Shown: piece after piece, positions 1 to 9,118 of the stretch
Numbering within the stretch: the first letter of the stretch is position 1
Layout of the letters: the number at the start of each line of letters is the position of its first letter
From: Bacillus sp. S/N-304-OC-R1
GTDB lineage: Bacteria; Bacillota; Bacilli; Bacillales; Cytobacillaceae
Assembly (NCBI RefSeq): GCF_019749375.1
Contig: NZ_JACWFE010000013.1
Coordinates: 124,001-188,000 of the forward strand
Length of the DNA: 64,000 bases
Direction of reading: 5' to 3'
The notes under the pieces: model-generated
Databases searched by the model: none
What the model was told of the DNA's origin: nothing
What the model saw: only the letters and a program-made list of their open reading frames with translations
Translations under genes and position numbers: made by a program

Positions 1-817
1 TAATTTTTTCAGCAAAAGGCACTTGGTAGCCAGGGTACGTATGTATTCTTGCTGGGACGACTGCTCCTGAACTGCAGTCGATCAGGTCAACACCTTGCTC
101 CTTCATCCAGTGAGCCATTTCCACGTAATCCTCTGCTTCCATACCTTCTTCATGATAGTCACTTGCTGAAATTCTAACAAAAAGCGGTCCGTCCCATACT
201 GACTTAATGGCATCGATCACTTCACGGAGGAAACGGTAGCGATTTTCAGCAGATCCCCCATATCCATCAGTCCGTTTGTTCGATAGTGGGGAAAGAAATT
301 CATTAATCAAGTAGCCGTGCGCTCCATGAATCTCAATGACATCAAAGCCAGCTTGCTTGGCTCGGACAGCACCTTGTTTAAATGCTTCGACTGTATCCTG
401 AATATCCTCCATTGACATTTCCTTCGGAGTTTTCATTTGTTCATTGAAGGAGAGTGGTGAAGGAGCGATAATCTCGCCTTCCAAAACAGCTTTTCTTCCA
501 GCGTGAGCAAGCTGAATTCCTGTTGCTGAACCATGTTCCTTCATTAACTCTGTCAGCTCTTTTAATCCTTCTATGTGATCATCGCTCCAAATTCCTAAAT
601 CATTTGGAGAAATGCGTCCTTGAGGGGTTACCGCTGTTGCTTCAATAATGATTAAGCCAACCTGACCGATTGCACGGCTTGTATAATGAGTTTTGTGCCA
701 ATTTTCAACGATGCCATCTTCATTATGGCAGGAGTACATACACATAGGTGACATGACAATCCGGTTTTTAAATGTAGTGTTTTTTATCGTAAACGGAGAA
801 AAAAGCTTTGTTTCCAT
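1..817 (-). CDS. namA: NADPH dehydrogenase, old yellow enzyme family (partial, C-terminus off window)
   Basis: FMN-dependent ene-reductase of the YqjM/NamA class, which reduces activated C=C bonds with NADPH in the cytoplasm. The N-terminal 272 residues are visible; the C-terminus runs off the left edge (B. subtilis YqjM is about 338 residues). Visible landmarks are the MSPMCMYS segment with Cys26 and Tyr28, which contact flavin and substrate in YqjM, the QLAHAGRKA segment, and [10 protein letters not shown] with the His pair of the active site. The ATG at 815-817 follows an AAGGAGG ribosome binding site. It lies 79 bp downstream of the glycosyltransferase on the same strand with no hairpin between, so it may be the last gene of a T-box-led transcript. 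Identification is firm. Confidence 0.93.
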   Translation of the reverse strand, partial: METKLFSPFTIKNTTFKNRIVMSPMCMYSCHNEDGIVENWHKTHYTSRAIGQVGLIIIEATAVTPQGRISPNDLGIWSDDHIEGLKELTELMKEHGSATGIQLAHAGRKAVLEGEIIAPSPLSFNEQMKTPKEMSMEDIQDTVEAFKQGAVRAKQAGFDVIEIHGAHGYLINEFLSPLSNKRTDGYGGSAENRYRFLREVIDAIKSVWDGPLFVRISASDYHEEGMEAEDYVEMAHWMKEQGVDLIDCSSGAVVPARIHTYPGYQVPFAEKI

Positions 818-896
818 AGAGAGCCTCCTTATTTTTACTTCTATATTAGTATATCAAGGAGACGAGGATAAAAAAAAGAAATTGCCCTAAATCTGG

Positions 897-2039
897 TTAA
901 TCCTTCTCCCGTAATTCTTTCAGACGGTATTTTGTACCTCTCCAAACAATGCCTCCCCGGATAAACGTTAAGAGACTTGCTCGAATTATAGAGTATATAA
1001 AAAGAAGTGCTGTAATAGGGAAAACGAGAAATAGCAGTGGTGAATAGGTTGTCATTCTTCTAATAATAAGAGTATAGACACAAGCTATCAAAATGACGTT
1101 GGCCATACTTAAAGCAGAAATATAAGTATTTGCCGTAAAGATGGTGAAAAACGGCATAACTTGGGAAATGAATGTTCCGGAAATAGCAAACAATACCATA
1201 CTAATGCGGTAGTGAAGCCCGGCAAATGTATTTTTCTCTAATCCAATTAATGCTTCCTTTAAACTGCCGTACCATTCCACCTCAAGCAAATCCAGGGCAG
1301 TTACGATCCTCTGACTGTATCCATGCCGTTTTATTCTTTGACCGAGCATCAGGTCATCATCAGGTCGCATTTTTATAGACTCATGTGTTCCTATTGATTC
1401 ATAAGTACTCTTAGCTATGAGGTTAAAAGCTCCGATTCCGATACCTGTTTTGGATTGAGGTTTATTAGCCATCCATGGACGTTTATAATATGAAAATCCA
1501 AACAGGAAAAAGGCAACAAAAGTTTTAAGCCAAAATCTATTTCCGCTTAAATTAGGGGCTGCGGTTAAATGATCTAGCTTATTTCTGGTAAAATAACCGA
1601 CAGCCTTGCCTATTGCGCTTGGCTGATAAAGAACATCAGCATCTGTAAATAAGAGCAATTCTCCAGATGCTATTTGTCCACCGGTAAACAGAGCATAATT
1701 TTTTCCAAGCCAGCCGTCTGGCAGATTTGAAATATGAACGACCTTTATTCGTGAATCTGACTCTCTTAGCTGCTCCATTTTTTCCCCGGTTTTGTCGGTG
1801 GACCGGTCATTGACTAAGACCCATTCAATATTTCTGTAATGCTGCATCAACTGACTGGCAATGCTTGTTTTGATATCTTTTTCTTCATTTCGGGCTGCAA
1901 CAATGATGGAAACGAGCGGTCCGTTTTCTAGCTCGCTCTCATCTTCAAGGCGTTTAAGTGTTCTAAAACCAAGAGATGCATCAATCAAAACAAATATCCA
2001 AACTAGCAGGCTTATAGAAAGTAAGATAATGATGTCAAT
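897..2039 (-). CDS. GT2-family membrane glycosyltransferase (CrtQ/HpnB-like)
   Basis: Family 2 glycosyltransferase, probably acting on a lipid or membrane acceptor. Counting from the TTG at 1988, the nucleotide-sugar fold begins with VAARNEE (about residues 30-36), then VNDRSTDKT, the GWLGKNYA segment typical of carotenoid-type (CrtQ) enzymes, the FTDADV metal-binding motif and PDDDLMLGQR; three or four hydrophobic segments follow near the C-terminus. That TTG has no ribosome binding site. An upstream reading of 17 more codons begins at an ATT (2037-2039) four bases after AAGGAGG and adds an N-terminal membrane helix, as seen in relatives, so I use that start. It sits 32 bp after proI. The acceptor is unknown. 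Confidence 0.75.
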   Translation of the reverse strand: MDIIILLSISLLVWIFVLIDASLGFRTLKRLEDESELENGPLVSIIVAARNEEKDIKTSIASQLMQHYRNIEWVLVNDRSTDKTGEKMEQLRESDSRIKVVHISNLPDGWLGKNYALFTGGQIASGELLLFTDADVLYQPSAIGKAVGYFTRNKLDHLTAAPNLSGNRFWLKTFVAFFLFGFSYYKRPWMANKPQSKTGIGIGAFNLIAKSTYESIGTHESIKMRPDDDLMLGQRIKRHGYSQRIVTALDLLEVEWYGSLKEALIGLEKNTFAGLHYRISMVLFAISGTFISQVMPFFTIFTANTYISALSMANVILIACVYTLIIRRMTTYSPLLFLVFPITALLFIYSIIRASLLTFIRGGIVWRGTKYRLKELREKD

Positions 2040-2071
2040 ACTGCCTCCTTGACAATAATAATGCGAATTTA

Positions 2072-2902
2072 TTAAACGCTAATTTCCCCTCCTAATGCTT
2101 TTCCCAGTCTTCTTGATTGTGCCGTTGCTTCTTTAATGCAATCAATAAATGCATTTTGCACACTGTATGAATCCAATATTTTTATGCCAGCTTCTGTAGT
2201 TCCTCCTGGGCTCGTCACTTCTTTACGAAGCTGTTTTGGCTCTTTTGCTGATTTTGAAAGCATTTCAGCTGCCCCTAGTAATGTTTGCACAATGAGCTCC
2301 TTTGCAACTTCTTTTTCGAGTCCAATGTCCATAGCACTTTTTTCCATTGCTTCTGCAAGATAATAGATATAGGCAGGACCGCTTCCAGATAATCCAGTAA
2401 CAGCGTCGAGCTGTTCCTCTTGAACAATGGTCGTTAAGCCAACCGTCTCAAACATTTTTTTGACAAGCTTCATTTGCTCGCTTGATACTTTATCGTTTAT
2501 TGCTAGTGCCGTTGCTGATTTGCCAACTGCTGCTGATGTATTTGGCATTGCTCTAACAATCGCTAATGATTTTTTTGCCAGTTTTTCAATGCTGTTAATA
2601 CTTATTCCTGCTAATACGGATATTACTAGGCTGTCATTTGTTAAGTAATTCTTTATTCTCGTAATGGCTTCTCCTGCATCTTTTGGTTTCATAGCCAAAA
2701 AAACAATATCGGCATCTCGAAATACTTCATCTAAACGATAAGTGGCTTGGACGCCATACTGATTCTCCATCTCAGTTAGTTTCTCTTGATCAGCCTTATT
2801 TGTTACCCAAATATTTTTACTATCAACTAGTTTATTGTTAACGATTCCAGATATTAAAGCTTCTGCTATAGAACCTGCACCGATAAAAGCTATTTTTTTC
2901 AT
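2072..2902 (-). CDS. proI: pyrroline-5-carboxylate reductase
   Basis: Catalyses the last step of proline synthesis, NAD(P)H-dependent reduction of 1-pyrroline-5-carboxylate. The 276-residue protein begins with the Rossmann motif GAGSIAEA (residues 8-15), has VRAMPNTSAAVG in the middle and the ProC signature GLSGSGPAY near residue 167, followed by the dimerisation domain with TSPGGTTEAGI. Length is normal for the family. The ATG follows AAGGAGGG. A T-box leader with a proline specifier lies directly upstream, as known for B. subtilis proI, so expression should rise when uncharged tRNA-Pro accumulates. The neighbourhood (yqjM side) also favours proI over its paralogues proH and proG. Confidence 0.93.
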   Translation of the reverse strand: MKKIAFIGAGSIAEALISGIVNNKLVDSKNIWVTNKADQEKLTEMENQYGVQATYRLDEVFRDADIVFLAMKPKDAGEAITRIKNYLTNDSLVISVLAGISINSIEKLAKKSLAIVRAMPNTSAAVGKSATALAINDKVSSEQMKLVKKMFETVGLTTIVQEEQLDAVTGLSGSGPAYIYYLAEAMEKSAMDIGLEKEVAKELIVQTLLGAAEMLSKSAKEPKQLRKEVTSPGGTTEAGIKILDSYSVQNAFIDCIKEATAQSRRLGKALGGEISV

Positions 2903-2967
2903 GTTTAGACCCTCCTTGTTTTTGTGTTTATTGATAAAAATGTTTTAAGAGTAAAAGATGTAGGGAA

Positions 2968-3262
2968 AATAAAAAAGTCCTTTCATCCTGTAAAGGACGA
3001 AAGGACTTTGCTTTCGTGGTACCACCTTAATTACCCCTTTTAAGAATAACTTCTAAAAAGGGCATCTCTAATCCGTTAACGCCGGAAAACACGTTTAGGT
3101 TTGCCTAACTGCTCATAAGATAGGTTCAATAGCTAAGTGGACGGTGAAGCCTTTCAGCCGCTGAGCTTCACTCTCTTTCGCCGTTATCTATTTACTGGTC
3201 TTATTCATTGCTTTTCCATTTTTTGATCGATTAGGCGCCAATGGCACCGTTCAAATAATATT
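2968..3262 (-). promoter_or_regulatory. T-box leader, proline specifier, upstream of proI
   Basis: Read on the minus strand, the leader contains AAAGAGAG in Stem I, a specifier-loop segment GAACCTATC with CCT at 3124-3122 (a proline codon followed by A), the antiterminator T-box core GGTGGTACCACG at 3026-3015, and a terminator (arms 3009-2996 and 2988-2975) ending in a U run at 2976-2971. This is the standard transcription-attenuation T-box layout, and a proline specifier fits the downstream proI. The stem I boundaries are approximate. Confidence 0.93.
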
Positions 3263-3269
3263 AATTGTG

Positions 3270-3299
3270 ATTATGTATGAGGACAAGTGTGTTTGTCAA
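3270..3299 (-). promoter_or_regulatory. sigma-A promoter of the T-box/proI transcript
   Basis: A perfect TTGACA (3299-3294) and CATAAT (3275-3270) are separated by 18 bp on the minus strand. Transcription would begin near 3262, at the start of the T-box leader. Confidence 0.65.
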
Positions 3300-3623
3300 G
3301 GAATTTTTTTTATTTTTTGAAAACGGTGATATTACAATAGCTTTTTGAATTTTATATTTTGTGCCGGCTATACTAGAGTGGATGCTTTTTCATTGATGAA
3401 AACTATAGATCCTTGGTAATGTTTGGTTTTGTGTCAAAGTGATTAGTAGTTTCTATATAAACAAATACTAATGAGCTTTTGATCCCACAAGAATAATAGT
3501 ATTATATGATCATTTTTGCTAGATCATCTATTTTTTACAAAATTGCAATTGTACTGTTAATACTGCCGTGCTTAACTAGAGGTGAAAGTGCACTTCACAT
3601 TACTAGAATTTGGAGGAGATTGA
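3300..3623 (+). other. intergenic region before the secreted nuclease
   Basis: No gene is seen in this AT-rich stretch. A candidate sigma-A promoter, TTGAAT (3345-3350) and TATACT (3369-3374) with 18 bp between, would give a leader of about 245 nt before the nuclease start. I see no riboswitch signature in that leader. Confidence 0.4.
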
Positions 3624-6407
3624 ATGAAGAGAAATCGGCAGAAAAAGTCATTTAATTTAGTGCTTATCTTTACAATGATTTTGAGCTTAATTGTTCCATT
3701 TCAAGTATCAAAAGCAGCAGAGACGCTTTCAGTTGCAGAGGCGATTGCAAATAATAGCGGAACAGCTAAAGTAGAAGGATATATTGTGGGTGTCACAAAT
3801 AACGGGCCAAAATATCAGCATAGCGGACCTTTCACGGTTAATACCAATATTGCTATTGCGGATTCTCCTAATGAAACAGATGCTGCAAAAATTTTACCTG
3901 TTCAGCTGCCTAATAATAATATTAGAGCCGAACTAAATCTTAAAGATCATCCTGAAAACCTAGGTGTGAAAGTTCAAATTACTGGTTCACTAGAGGCATA
4001 TTTTGCCGTGCCAGGCTTAAAAAATCCTACGGGCTATTCTTTTGATCTGACAGAGCCTATTAAAGTTCAAACAGTTAGTGCTTCTCCAAATGGGGGAATT
4101 GTTGTTAAAGGATCGACTGTTACATTAACAACTGCTACTGCTGGTGCAGCTATTTATTACACATTAGATGGAGCTGAACCGACTGTATCAAGCACTCTTT
4201 ATAAAGAGCCTATTGCAGTTAATGATTCATTAACGATAAAAGCAATTGCTATAAAAGAGGGCTTAGAGGACAGCGATATAGAAGTTTTCAATTATAAAGT
4301 TCAGCAGGAATCTATCCGCATTCATGACATTCAAGGTGCTGGACACTATTCCCCATATGCAGACGAAAATGTTGCTGGTGTTGAGGGGATTGTAACGAAA
4401 GTTGTAGATGCCAGTAATTTTTATATGCAGGACCCGCACCCAGATGCTGATCCTAATACATCAGAAGGAATATTAGTGTATAAAAAATCTCATGGAGTTA
4501 AAGTTGGGGATGCTGTGATCGTAAACGGTCAAGTAAAGGAATGGGTTCTTGAGGGATATGCAGAAAAGCTGCAAACAGACCTTCCAGTGACAGAGATAAA
4601 TGCTTCTTTTATTGGAATTTCAGCAAGTAATCAGGCTCTTCCGGCACCGGTTGTTATTGGGGTTGACCGAATTCCTCCGGTAACAGTAATCGATAATGAT
4701 GGGCTAGCAGTCTTTGATCCTGAAGAGGATGGAATTGACTTCTTTGAAAGCCTGGAAGGGATGCTCGTTCAAGTGAACAACCCTAAAGTTGTCGCTCCGC
4801 AAAAATATGGAGAACTCATTGTTGTTCCTGAAAATGTTCCGGTAAACACGACAGCAGGCGGGTTGCGTATTACAGAATCTGATTTTAATCCAGAAAGAAT
4901 TACAATTGATATTAATGACAATCGTTTTGTTGCTAAAATGGGGGATCATTTTCAAGGTTCCATTCAAGGTGTTGTTAGTTACGGATACAGCAATTATAAG
5001 GTGTTAAGCAACCGAGCTGATTTGCCTCCATTAATCGAAGGGACTAATTCCAGGGAAATAACGACGATTGCCCCAGATGCCAATAAATTAACAATCGCCT
5101 CTTATAACGTTGAGAATTTTTCAACGAAAACAGATGAAGAAAAAGTATCACGGCTAGCAGAAGCCATTGTTATGAATTTGAAGCACCCAGATATTATTGG
5201 TTTAACAGAGGTTCAGGATAATGATGGACCGACAGACAGCGGCACGACAGATGCGAGCTTAAGTGCAGCGAAATTAATTGATAAAATTGAAGCACTTGGC
5301 GGACCTAAATACACGTATATTGATATTGCGCCCGTAGATAAAATGGATGGCGGACAGCCGGGAGGAAATATTCGCGTTGGTTTCCTTTATAACGAAGAAC
5401 GTGTTTCGCTAGTTCCTGGAACGAAAGGATGGGCTAATGAAGCTGTTGGTTTTGAGGATGGCAAGCTTACTTTAAACCCGGGACGCATTGACCCGACTAA
5501 TCCAGCCTTTGAATCAAGCCGTAAGCCACTTGCAGCACAGTTTGAATTCAATGGTGAAAAGGTAATCGTTATCGCAAACCATTTTAATTCAAAAGGCGGG
5601 GATCTTCCTCTGTTTGGTAAGATACAGCCTCCGGTATTAAACAGTGAGGTTCAGCGATTGCAAATTGCAGCGATTGTAAATGGCTTTGTTAAAGATGTTT
5701 TAGCGAAGGATCCAAGTGCAAACATTGTCTTAGTTGGGGATTTTAATGATTTTGAATTCTCCAATCCGCTGCGCGTTCTAAAAGGTCAAGAATTGACAAA
5801 CATGATTGAGAAAGTACCTGCTAAAGAGCGTTACTCATATAATTACCAAGGAAATGCACAAGTTCTAGATCATATTTTAGTTTCGAATAATTTAGCTCCT
5901 TCAACAGAGGTAGATATTGTTCATATTAATTCTGGCTTCATGGTGGAGCATGGCCGTGCTAGTGATCATGATCCTGTTTTGATTCAAACAGAGCTGAAAC
6001 AGAAAGTTCAGCCGGAGGAGCCAAAATATGATAAAGTGTATGATCTTGTTGGCTACAAAGCGAAAAAACTTGTAATTGGACCAGACAATGTCCTTGTTAT
6101 TATGGACGAGACTTCCTCAATTACAGAAGGGATTTGGCTGAAAAAGTCTGCTACCCTAAAAGGGGAAGGCTTGAAGAAAACAAGAGTCGTCATTAGCTCT
6201 GCACAAAAAGGTGCGATTGTTGATTTAACAGGAGCCGAAGTGAAAGAAGTTTTTATTGAGAAGGATAAGGTTTCAGAAATTAGAGGGGCAGAAAACGTTA
6301 AATTATGGACTGTAGGGAAAAAGGTTGACACCTCTCACATTAAATTTACAGATTCAAATGGAGATGAAATTCCTTCGCCATTCTCCTCAGAGGAAAAGGC
6401 AAGCTAA
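3624..6407 (+). CDS. secreted multidomain nuclease, endonuclease/exonuclease/phosphatase superfamily
   Basis: Large extracellular phosphodiesterase, probably a nuclease for DNA/RNA scavenging (YhcR/ExeM-like). Domain order in 927 residues: signal peptide (about 1-32, cut near SKAAE); a YhcR-type OB-like domain (about 35-145); a chitobiase C-terminal-like beta domain (about 155-230) containing YYTLDGAEPT; a second OB-like segment (about 235-330); the EEP catalytic domain from SYNVENFS (about 492), through LTEVQD, ANHFNSKGGD, the metal/catalytic GDFND (about 703), to the terminal SDHDP (about 780); and a 120-residue C-terminal tail of unknown type. No LPXTG motif or S-layer repeats are visible, so it is probably released. 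The start follows GGAGGAG. The exact substrate cannot be read from sequence. Confidence 0.85.
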   Translation: MKRNRQKKSFNLVLIFTMILSLIVPFQVSKAAETLSVAEAIANNSGTAKVEGYIVGVTNNGPKYQHSGPFTVNTNIAIADSPNETDAAKILPVQLPNNNIRAELNLKDHPENLGVKVQITGSLEAYFAVPGLKNPTGYSFDLTEPIKVQTVSASPNGGIVVKGSTVTLTTATAGAAIYYTLDGAEPTVSSTLYKEPIAVNDSLTIKAIAIKEGLEDSDIEVFNYKVQQESIRIHDIQGAGHYSPYADENVAGVEGIVTKVVDASNFYMQDPHPDADPNTSEGILVYKKSHGVKVGDAVIVNGQVKEWVLEGYAEKLQTDLPVTEINASFIGISASNQALPAPVVIGVDRIPPVTVIDNDGLAVFDPEEDGIDFFESLEGMLVQVNNPKVVAPQKYGELIVVPENVPVNTTAGGLRITESDFNPERITIDINDNRFVAKMGDHFQGSIQGVVSYGYSNYKVLSNRADLPPLIEGTNSREITTIAPDANKLTIASYNVENFSTKTDEEKVSRLAEAIVMNLKHPDIIGLTEVQDNDGPTDSGTTDASLSAAKLIDKIEALGGPKYTYIDIAPVDKMDGGQPGGNIRVGFLYNEERVSLVPGTKGWANEAVGFEDGKLTLNPGRIDPTNPAFESSRKPLAAQFEFNGEKVIVIANHFNSKGGDLPLFGKIQPPVLNSEVQRLQIAAIVNGFVKDVLAKDPSANIVLVGDFNDFEFSNPLRVLKGQELTNMIEKVPAKERYSYNYQGNAQVLDHILVSNNLAPSTEVDIVHINSGFMVEHGRASDHDPVLIQTELKQKVQPEEPKYDKVYDLVGYKAKKLVIGPDNVLVIMDETSSITEGIWLKKSATLKGEGLKKTRVVISSAQKGAIVDLTGAEVKEVFIEKDKVSEIRGAENVKLWTVGKKVDTSHIKFTDSNGDEIPSPFSSEEKAS

Positions 6408-6420
6408 TGATATATTATTC

Positions 6421-6460
6421 AAAAGAAGCTGTCGTTTTTACGATTAGCTTCTTTCTTTTT
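6421..6460 (+). terminator. terminator after the nuclease gene
   Basis: Inverted repeat AGAAGCT...AGCTTCT followed by a T-rich run ending near 6460. Confidence 0.75.
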
Positions 6461-6560
6461 GCAGTTTTTATCATTCTTACCTATTTAAATCAAATTCAGA
6501 TTATGCTATTGTCAATAAATAAAAAGATTCTGACTTTGGGAGAGAGTGAGGTTTATATAA

Positions 6561-7364
6561 GTGGGGAATATCGTTTCATTTAAAAATGTTTCATGGCGCC
6601 GCAGCGGAGAAGAAATCTTAAGCAATTTAAATTGGGAAATGGACCAGAATCAGCATTGGGCCATCTTCGGATTAAATGGATCGGGAAAAACCTCTCTGCT
6701 AAATATCGTATCGGGCTACCAATTTCCTACAGCGGGAGAAGTAGCGGTTCTTGGAAATGTGTTCGGAAAGACGAATTTACCAGAGCTGCGCAGAGAAATA
6801 GGATTTGTCAGCAGCTCATTGGACCGGTTCTCTAATAGCTTAAACTATGAAGCTGCAGAAGACATTATTTTAAGTGGGAAGTTTGCATCTATCGGTTTGT
6901 ACGAAGATGTTACTAGTGAGGATGTAGAAAAAGCTGAATCATTGCTATGCAGCCTCCGTCTAGAATACTTAAAAGGGAAGCACTTCCGTCTTTTATCACA
7001 AGGTGAGAAGAGAAGAGTCCTGATAGCAAGAGCATTAATGGCTAATCCGAAAATATTAATTTTGGATGAACCTTGTACAGGCTTAGACATCCTATCTCGG
7101 GAAGAGGTCCTCGGTTTGATAAAGGATATTGTGAAAAACAATTGTCATTTAATCTATGTTTCTCATCATATTGAGGAGCTTGTGGAAGAAATTACACATG
7201 CACTGCTTCTTCGTGATGGCAAAATCATTGCGGCTGGCTCTAAATTGGAAGTCTTGACAGATGAAATATTAACTGAAGCCTTTAAAACCCCGGTTAGTAT
7301 TCGGTGGGAAGAAGGAAGACCATGGCTTGCGGTAAAAAAAAAAGAAATGTTAGAAAGAAGGTAA
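6561..7364 (+). CDS. ABC transporter ATP-binding protein, YlmA-like
   Basis: Soluble ABC ATPase of 267 residues. The Walker A GLNGSGKTS is at about 37-45, the signature LSQGEKRR near 147, Walker B LILDEPCTGLD near 167, and the switch His in YVSHHIEEL near 204. No permease or binding-protein gene lies next to it, so it either pairs with a distant membrane subunit or is a stand-alone YlmA/PhnL-like ATPase. The start is GTG, with GAGG about nine bases upstream; a longer purine-rich run lies a little further away. It ends about 100 bp before the epimerase gene with no terminator, so the two may be co-transcribed. The transported substrate is unknown. Confidence 0.8.
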   Translation: MGNIVSFKNVSWRRSGEEILSNLNWEMDQNQHWAIFGLNGSGKTSLLNIVSGYQFPTAGEVAVLGNVFGKTNLPELRREIGFVSSSLDRFSNSLNYEAAEDIILSGKFASIGLYEDVTSEDVEKAESLLCSLRLEYLKGKHFRLLSQGEKRRVLIARALMANPKILILDEPCTGLDILSREEVLGLIKDIVKNNCHLIYVSHHIEELVEEITHALLLRDGKIIAAGSKLEVLTDEILTEAFKTPVSIRWEEGRPWLAVKKKEMLERR

Positions 7365-7470
7365 AAAAAGGAGGGGCGATTTGCCTTTAGGAGGTAAGTT
7401 GTTAATCTTTTTTTGTAATAAATATTCTGATATTTCAGTATGTTATGATAAAAGTTCAGGGAGGATCGTA

Positions 7471-8316
7471 ATGCTTGATATTCCTTTTACTAAAATGCAT
7501 GGCTGCTGCAATGATTTTATTGTCATCGATAACCGGGACCGCATCATGGATGACATCCCCGTGACAGAGTTTGTATCAATGGTTTGCAAAAGGAGATACA
7601 GTATTGGCGCAGACGGTCTTATGCTTCTCGAAAACTCTGCAGTAGCCAATTTTAAAATGCGCTATTTTAATGCAGATGGAAGCGAAGGAGAGATGTGCGG
7701 TAATGGAGCAAGATGTCTTTGCAGGTTTGCCTATCAGCTTGGTATAGCGGATAAGGAAATGATCTTTGAAACTATGAACGGCATCTACAAAGCTTCTATA
7801 CTAGGGAACCAGGTGCAGATTAACTTCCCAGCAATTAAAAGCAGTAGCGTTTCTCTTCATCAAATATTTGATTATAACGGACAAAATGAAACGTATCACT
7901 ATGCATATGTAGGGGTTCCCCATTCAGTCTGGCTACAAGATGCATTTGAACGAATGAATATCCAATCCTTTCATGATTGGGGAAGAATGATCAGGAAAAG
8001 GACTGACCTATTTCCATCTGGAACGAACGTAAACTGTATTGAAGTACTGGATCGTCACCATATGAAAATTAGAACCTATGAAAGGGGAGTTGAGGAAGAA
8101 ACCCTTGCTTGCGGATCAGGAGCAACAGCTTCTGCTCTCATTGCAAAATTATTAAACTTAATAGAATCGCCTGTCTATTTAGAAACTCTGGGAGGAACCC
8201 TTAAGGTCTCTTTTCAGTTTACGGAAGAAATGTTTAATGAAATATCTCTTGAAGGCAATGCTGTTATCGTATATAAGGGTTTTATTCACAGGGAAGCTTG
8301 GCAGGAATCTGTTTGA
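7471..8316 (+). CDS. dapF: diaminopimelate epimerase family protein
   Basis: Cofactor-independent epimerase that interconverts LL- and meso-diaminopimelate for lysine and peptidoglycan. The 281-residue form has both catalytic cysteines: Cys76 in GEMCGNGARC and a second near residue 214 in ACGSGATA. The N-terminal substrate loop reads KMHGCCNDF instead of the usual KMHGLGNDF; the Asn is kept. The ATG at 7471 has GGGAGG six bases upstream. The same frame is open for 30 more codons to a TTG at 7381, and both that TTG and one at 7399 follow Shine-Dalgarno-like runs; family length favours 7471. A paralogue with altered substrate is possible, so the symbol is tentative. Confidence 0.82.
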   Translation: MLDIPFTKMHGCCNDFIVIDNRDRIMDDIPVTEFVSMVCKRRYSIGADGLMLLENSAVANFKMRYFNADGSEGEMCGNGARCLCRFAYQLGIADKEMIFETMNGIYKASILGNQVQINFPAIKSSSVSLHQIFDYNGQNETYHYAYVGVPHSVWLQDAFERMNIQSFHDWGRMIRKRTDLFPSGTNVNCIEVLDRHHMKIRTYERGVEEETLACGSGATASALIAKLLNLIESPVYLETLGGTLKVSFQFTEEMFNEISLEGNAVIVYKGFIHREAWQESV

Positions 8317-8369
8317 TTATATAGTTTTTTGTTGGTAAAATATTCAAAACTAATTCAAAAGGTGATTTT

Positions 8370-9047
8370 ATGTGCGGCCGTTTTACCTTAACTGCTTCTT
8401 TCGAACAAATTATTGATCGGTTTCAGATCGAACAATTTATTGAAGAAGATTTATTTTCTCCGAGCTATAATGTAGCACCTTCACAATCTGTATTATCGGT
8501 TATTAATGATGGCAGCAAAAACCGTTTAGGATTTTTGCGATGGGGGTTAATACCATCCTGGGCCAAAGATGAAAAAATCGGCTATAAGATGATCAATGCC
8601 AGAGCCGAAACATTACATGAAAAACCTAGTTTTCGTCAGGCTTATAAGAATAGACGTTGTTTAATCATTGCAGACAGCTTCTACGAATGGAAAAGACATG
8701 ATGATAATACAAAGACACCGATGAGAATTAAGTTAAAGTCAGATGAGCTATTTGCTATGGCTGGTTTGTGGGAACAGTGGAAGTCTCCAGATGGCACATC
8801 TATTTTTTCTTGTTCTGTGATTACCACCACGCCAAATGAGCTCGTAAAAGACATTCATGATCGTATGCCAGTCATTTTAAAGCCAGAGGATGAAAGAGTT
8901 TGGCTCGATCGAACAATTACGAATACAGCTTATTTAGACAAATTGTTGAAGCCGATCGATCAGGAATTAATGGAGGCGCATGAAGTATCTCCGCTCGTGA
9001 ATTCTCCGAAAAATAATTCAGTGGAACTGATACAGAAAATTTGTTAG
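8370..9047 (+). CDS. SOS response-associated peptidase (SRAP/HMCES family)
   Basis: Protein of the YedK/HMCES family, which forms a covalent thiazolidine link to abasic sites in single-stranded DNA and so shields them. All active-site landmarks are visible in 225 residues: Cys2 (exposed after Met removal, MCGRF), Asn76 in NARAET, Glu106 in DSFYEW and His163 in IHDRMPV. B. subtilis has relatives YoqW and YoaM. The ATG follows AAAGGTG. It stands alone, between the epimerase (53 bp gap) and a terminator shared with the convergent LCP gene. No LexA box was seen immediately upstream. Confidence 0.9.
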   Translation: MCGRFTLTASFEQIIDRFQIEQFIEEDLFSPSYNVAPSQSVLSVINDGSKNRLGFLRWGLIPSWAKDEKIGYKMINARAETLHEKPSFRQAYKNRRCLIIADSFYEWKRHDDNTKTPMRIKLKSDELFAMAGLWEQWKSPDGTSIFSCSVITTTPNELVKDIHDRMPVILKPEDERVWLDRTITNTAYLDKLLKPIDQELMEAHEVSPLVNSPKNNSVELIQKIC

Positions 9048-9083
9048 TCAGGCTCCTGTTTACAGCTTGTACATGTTTTGTTT

Positions 9084-9118
9084 AAAAACCTTTTATCGTT
9101 AAGAAAAAGGTTTTTTTT
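9084..9118. terminator. bidirectional terminator between SRAP and LCP genes
   Basis: AAAAACCTTTT and AAAAAGGTTTTT arms with T runs on both strands; it serves the two convergent genes and touches the LCP stop codon. Confidence 0.8.
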
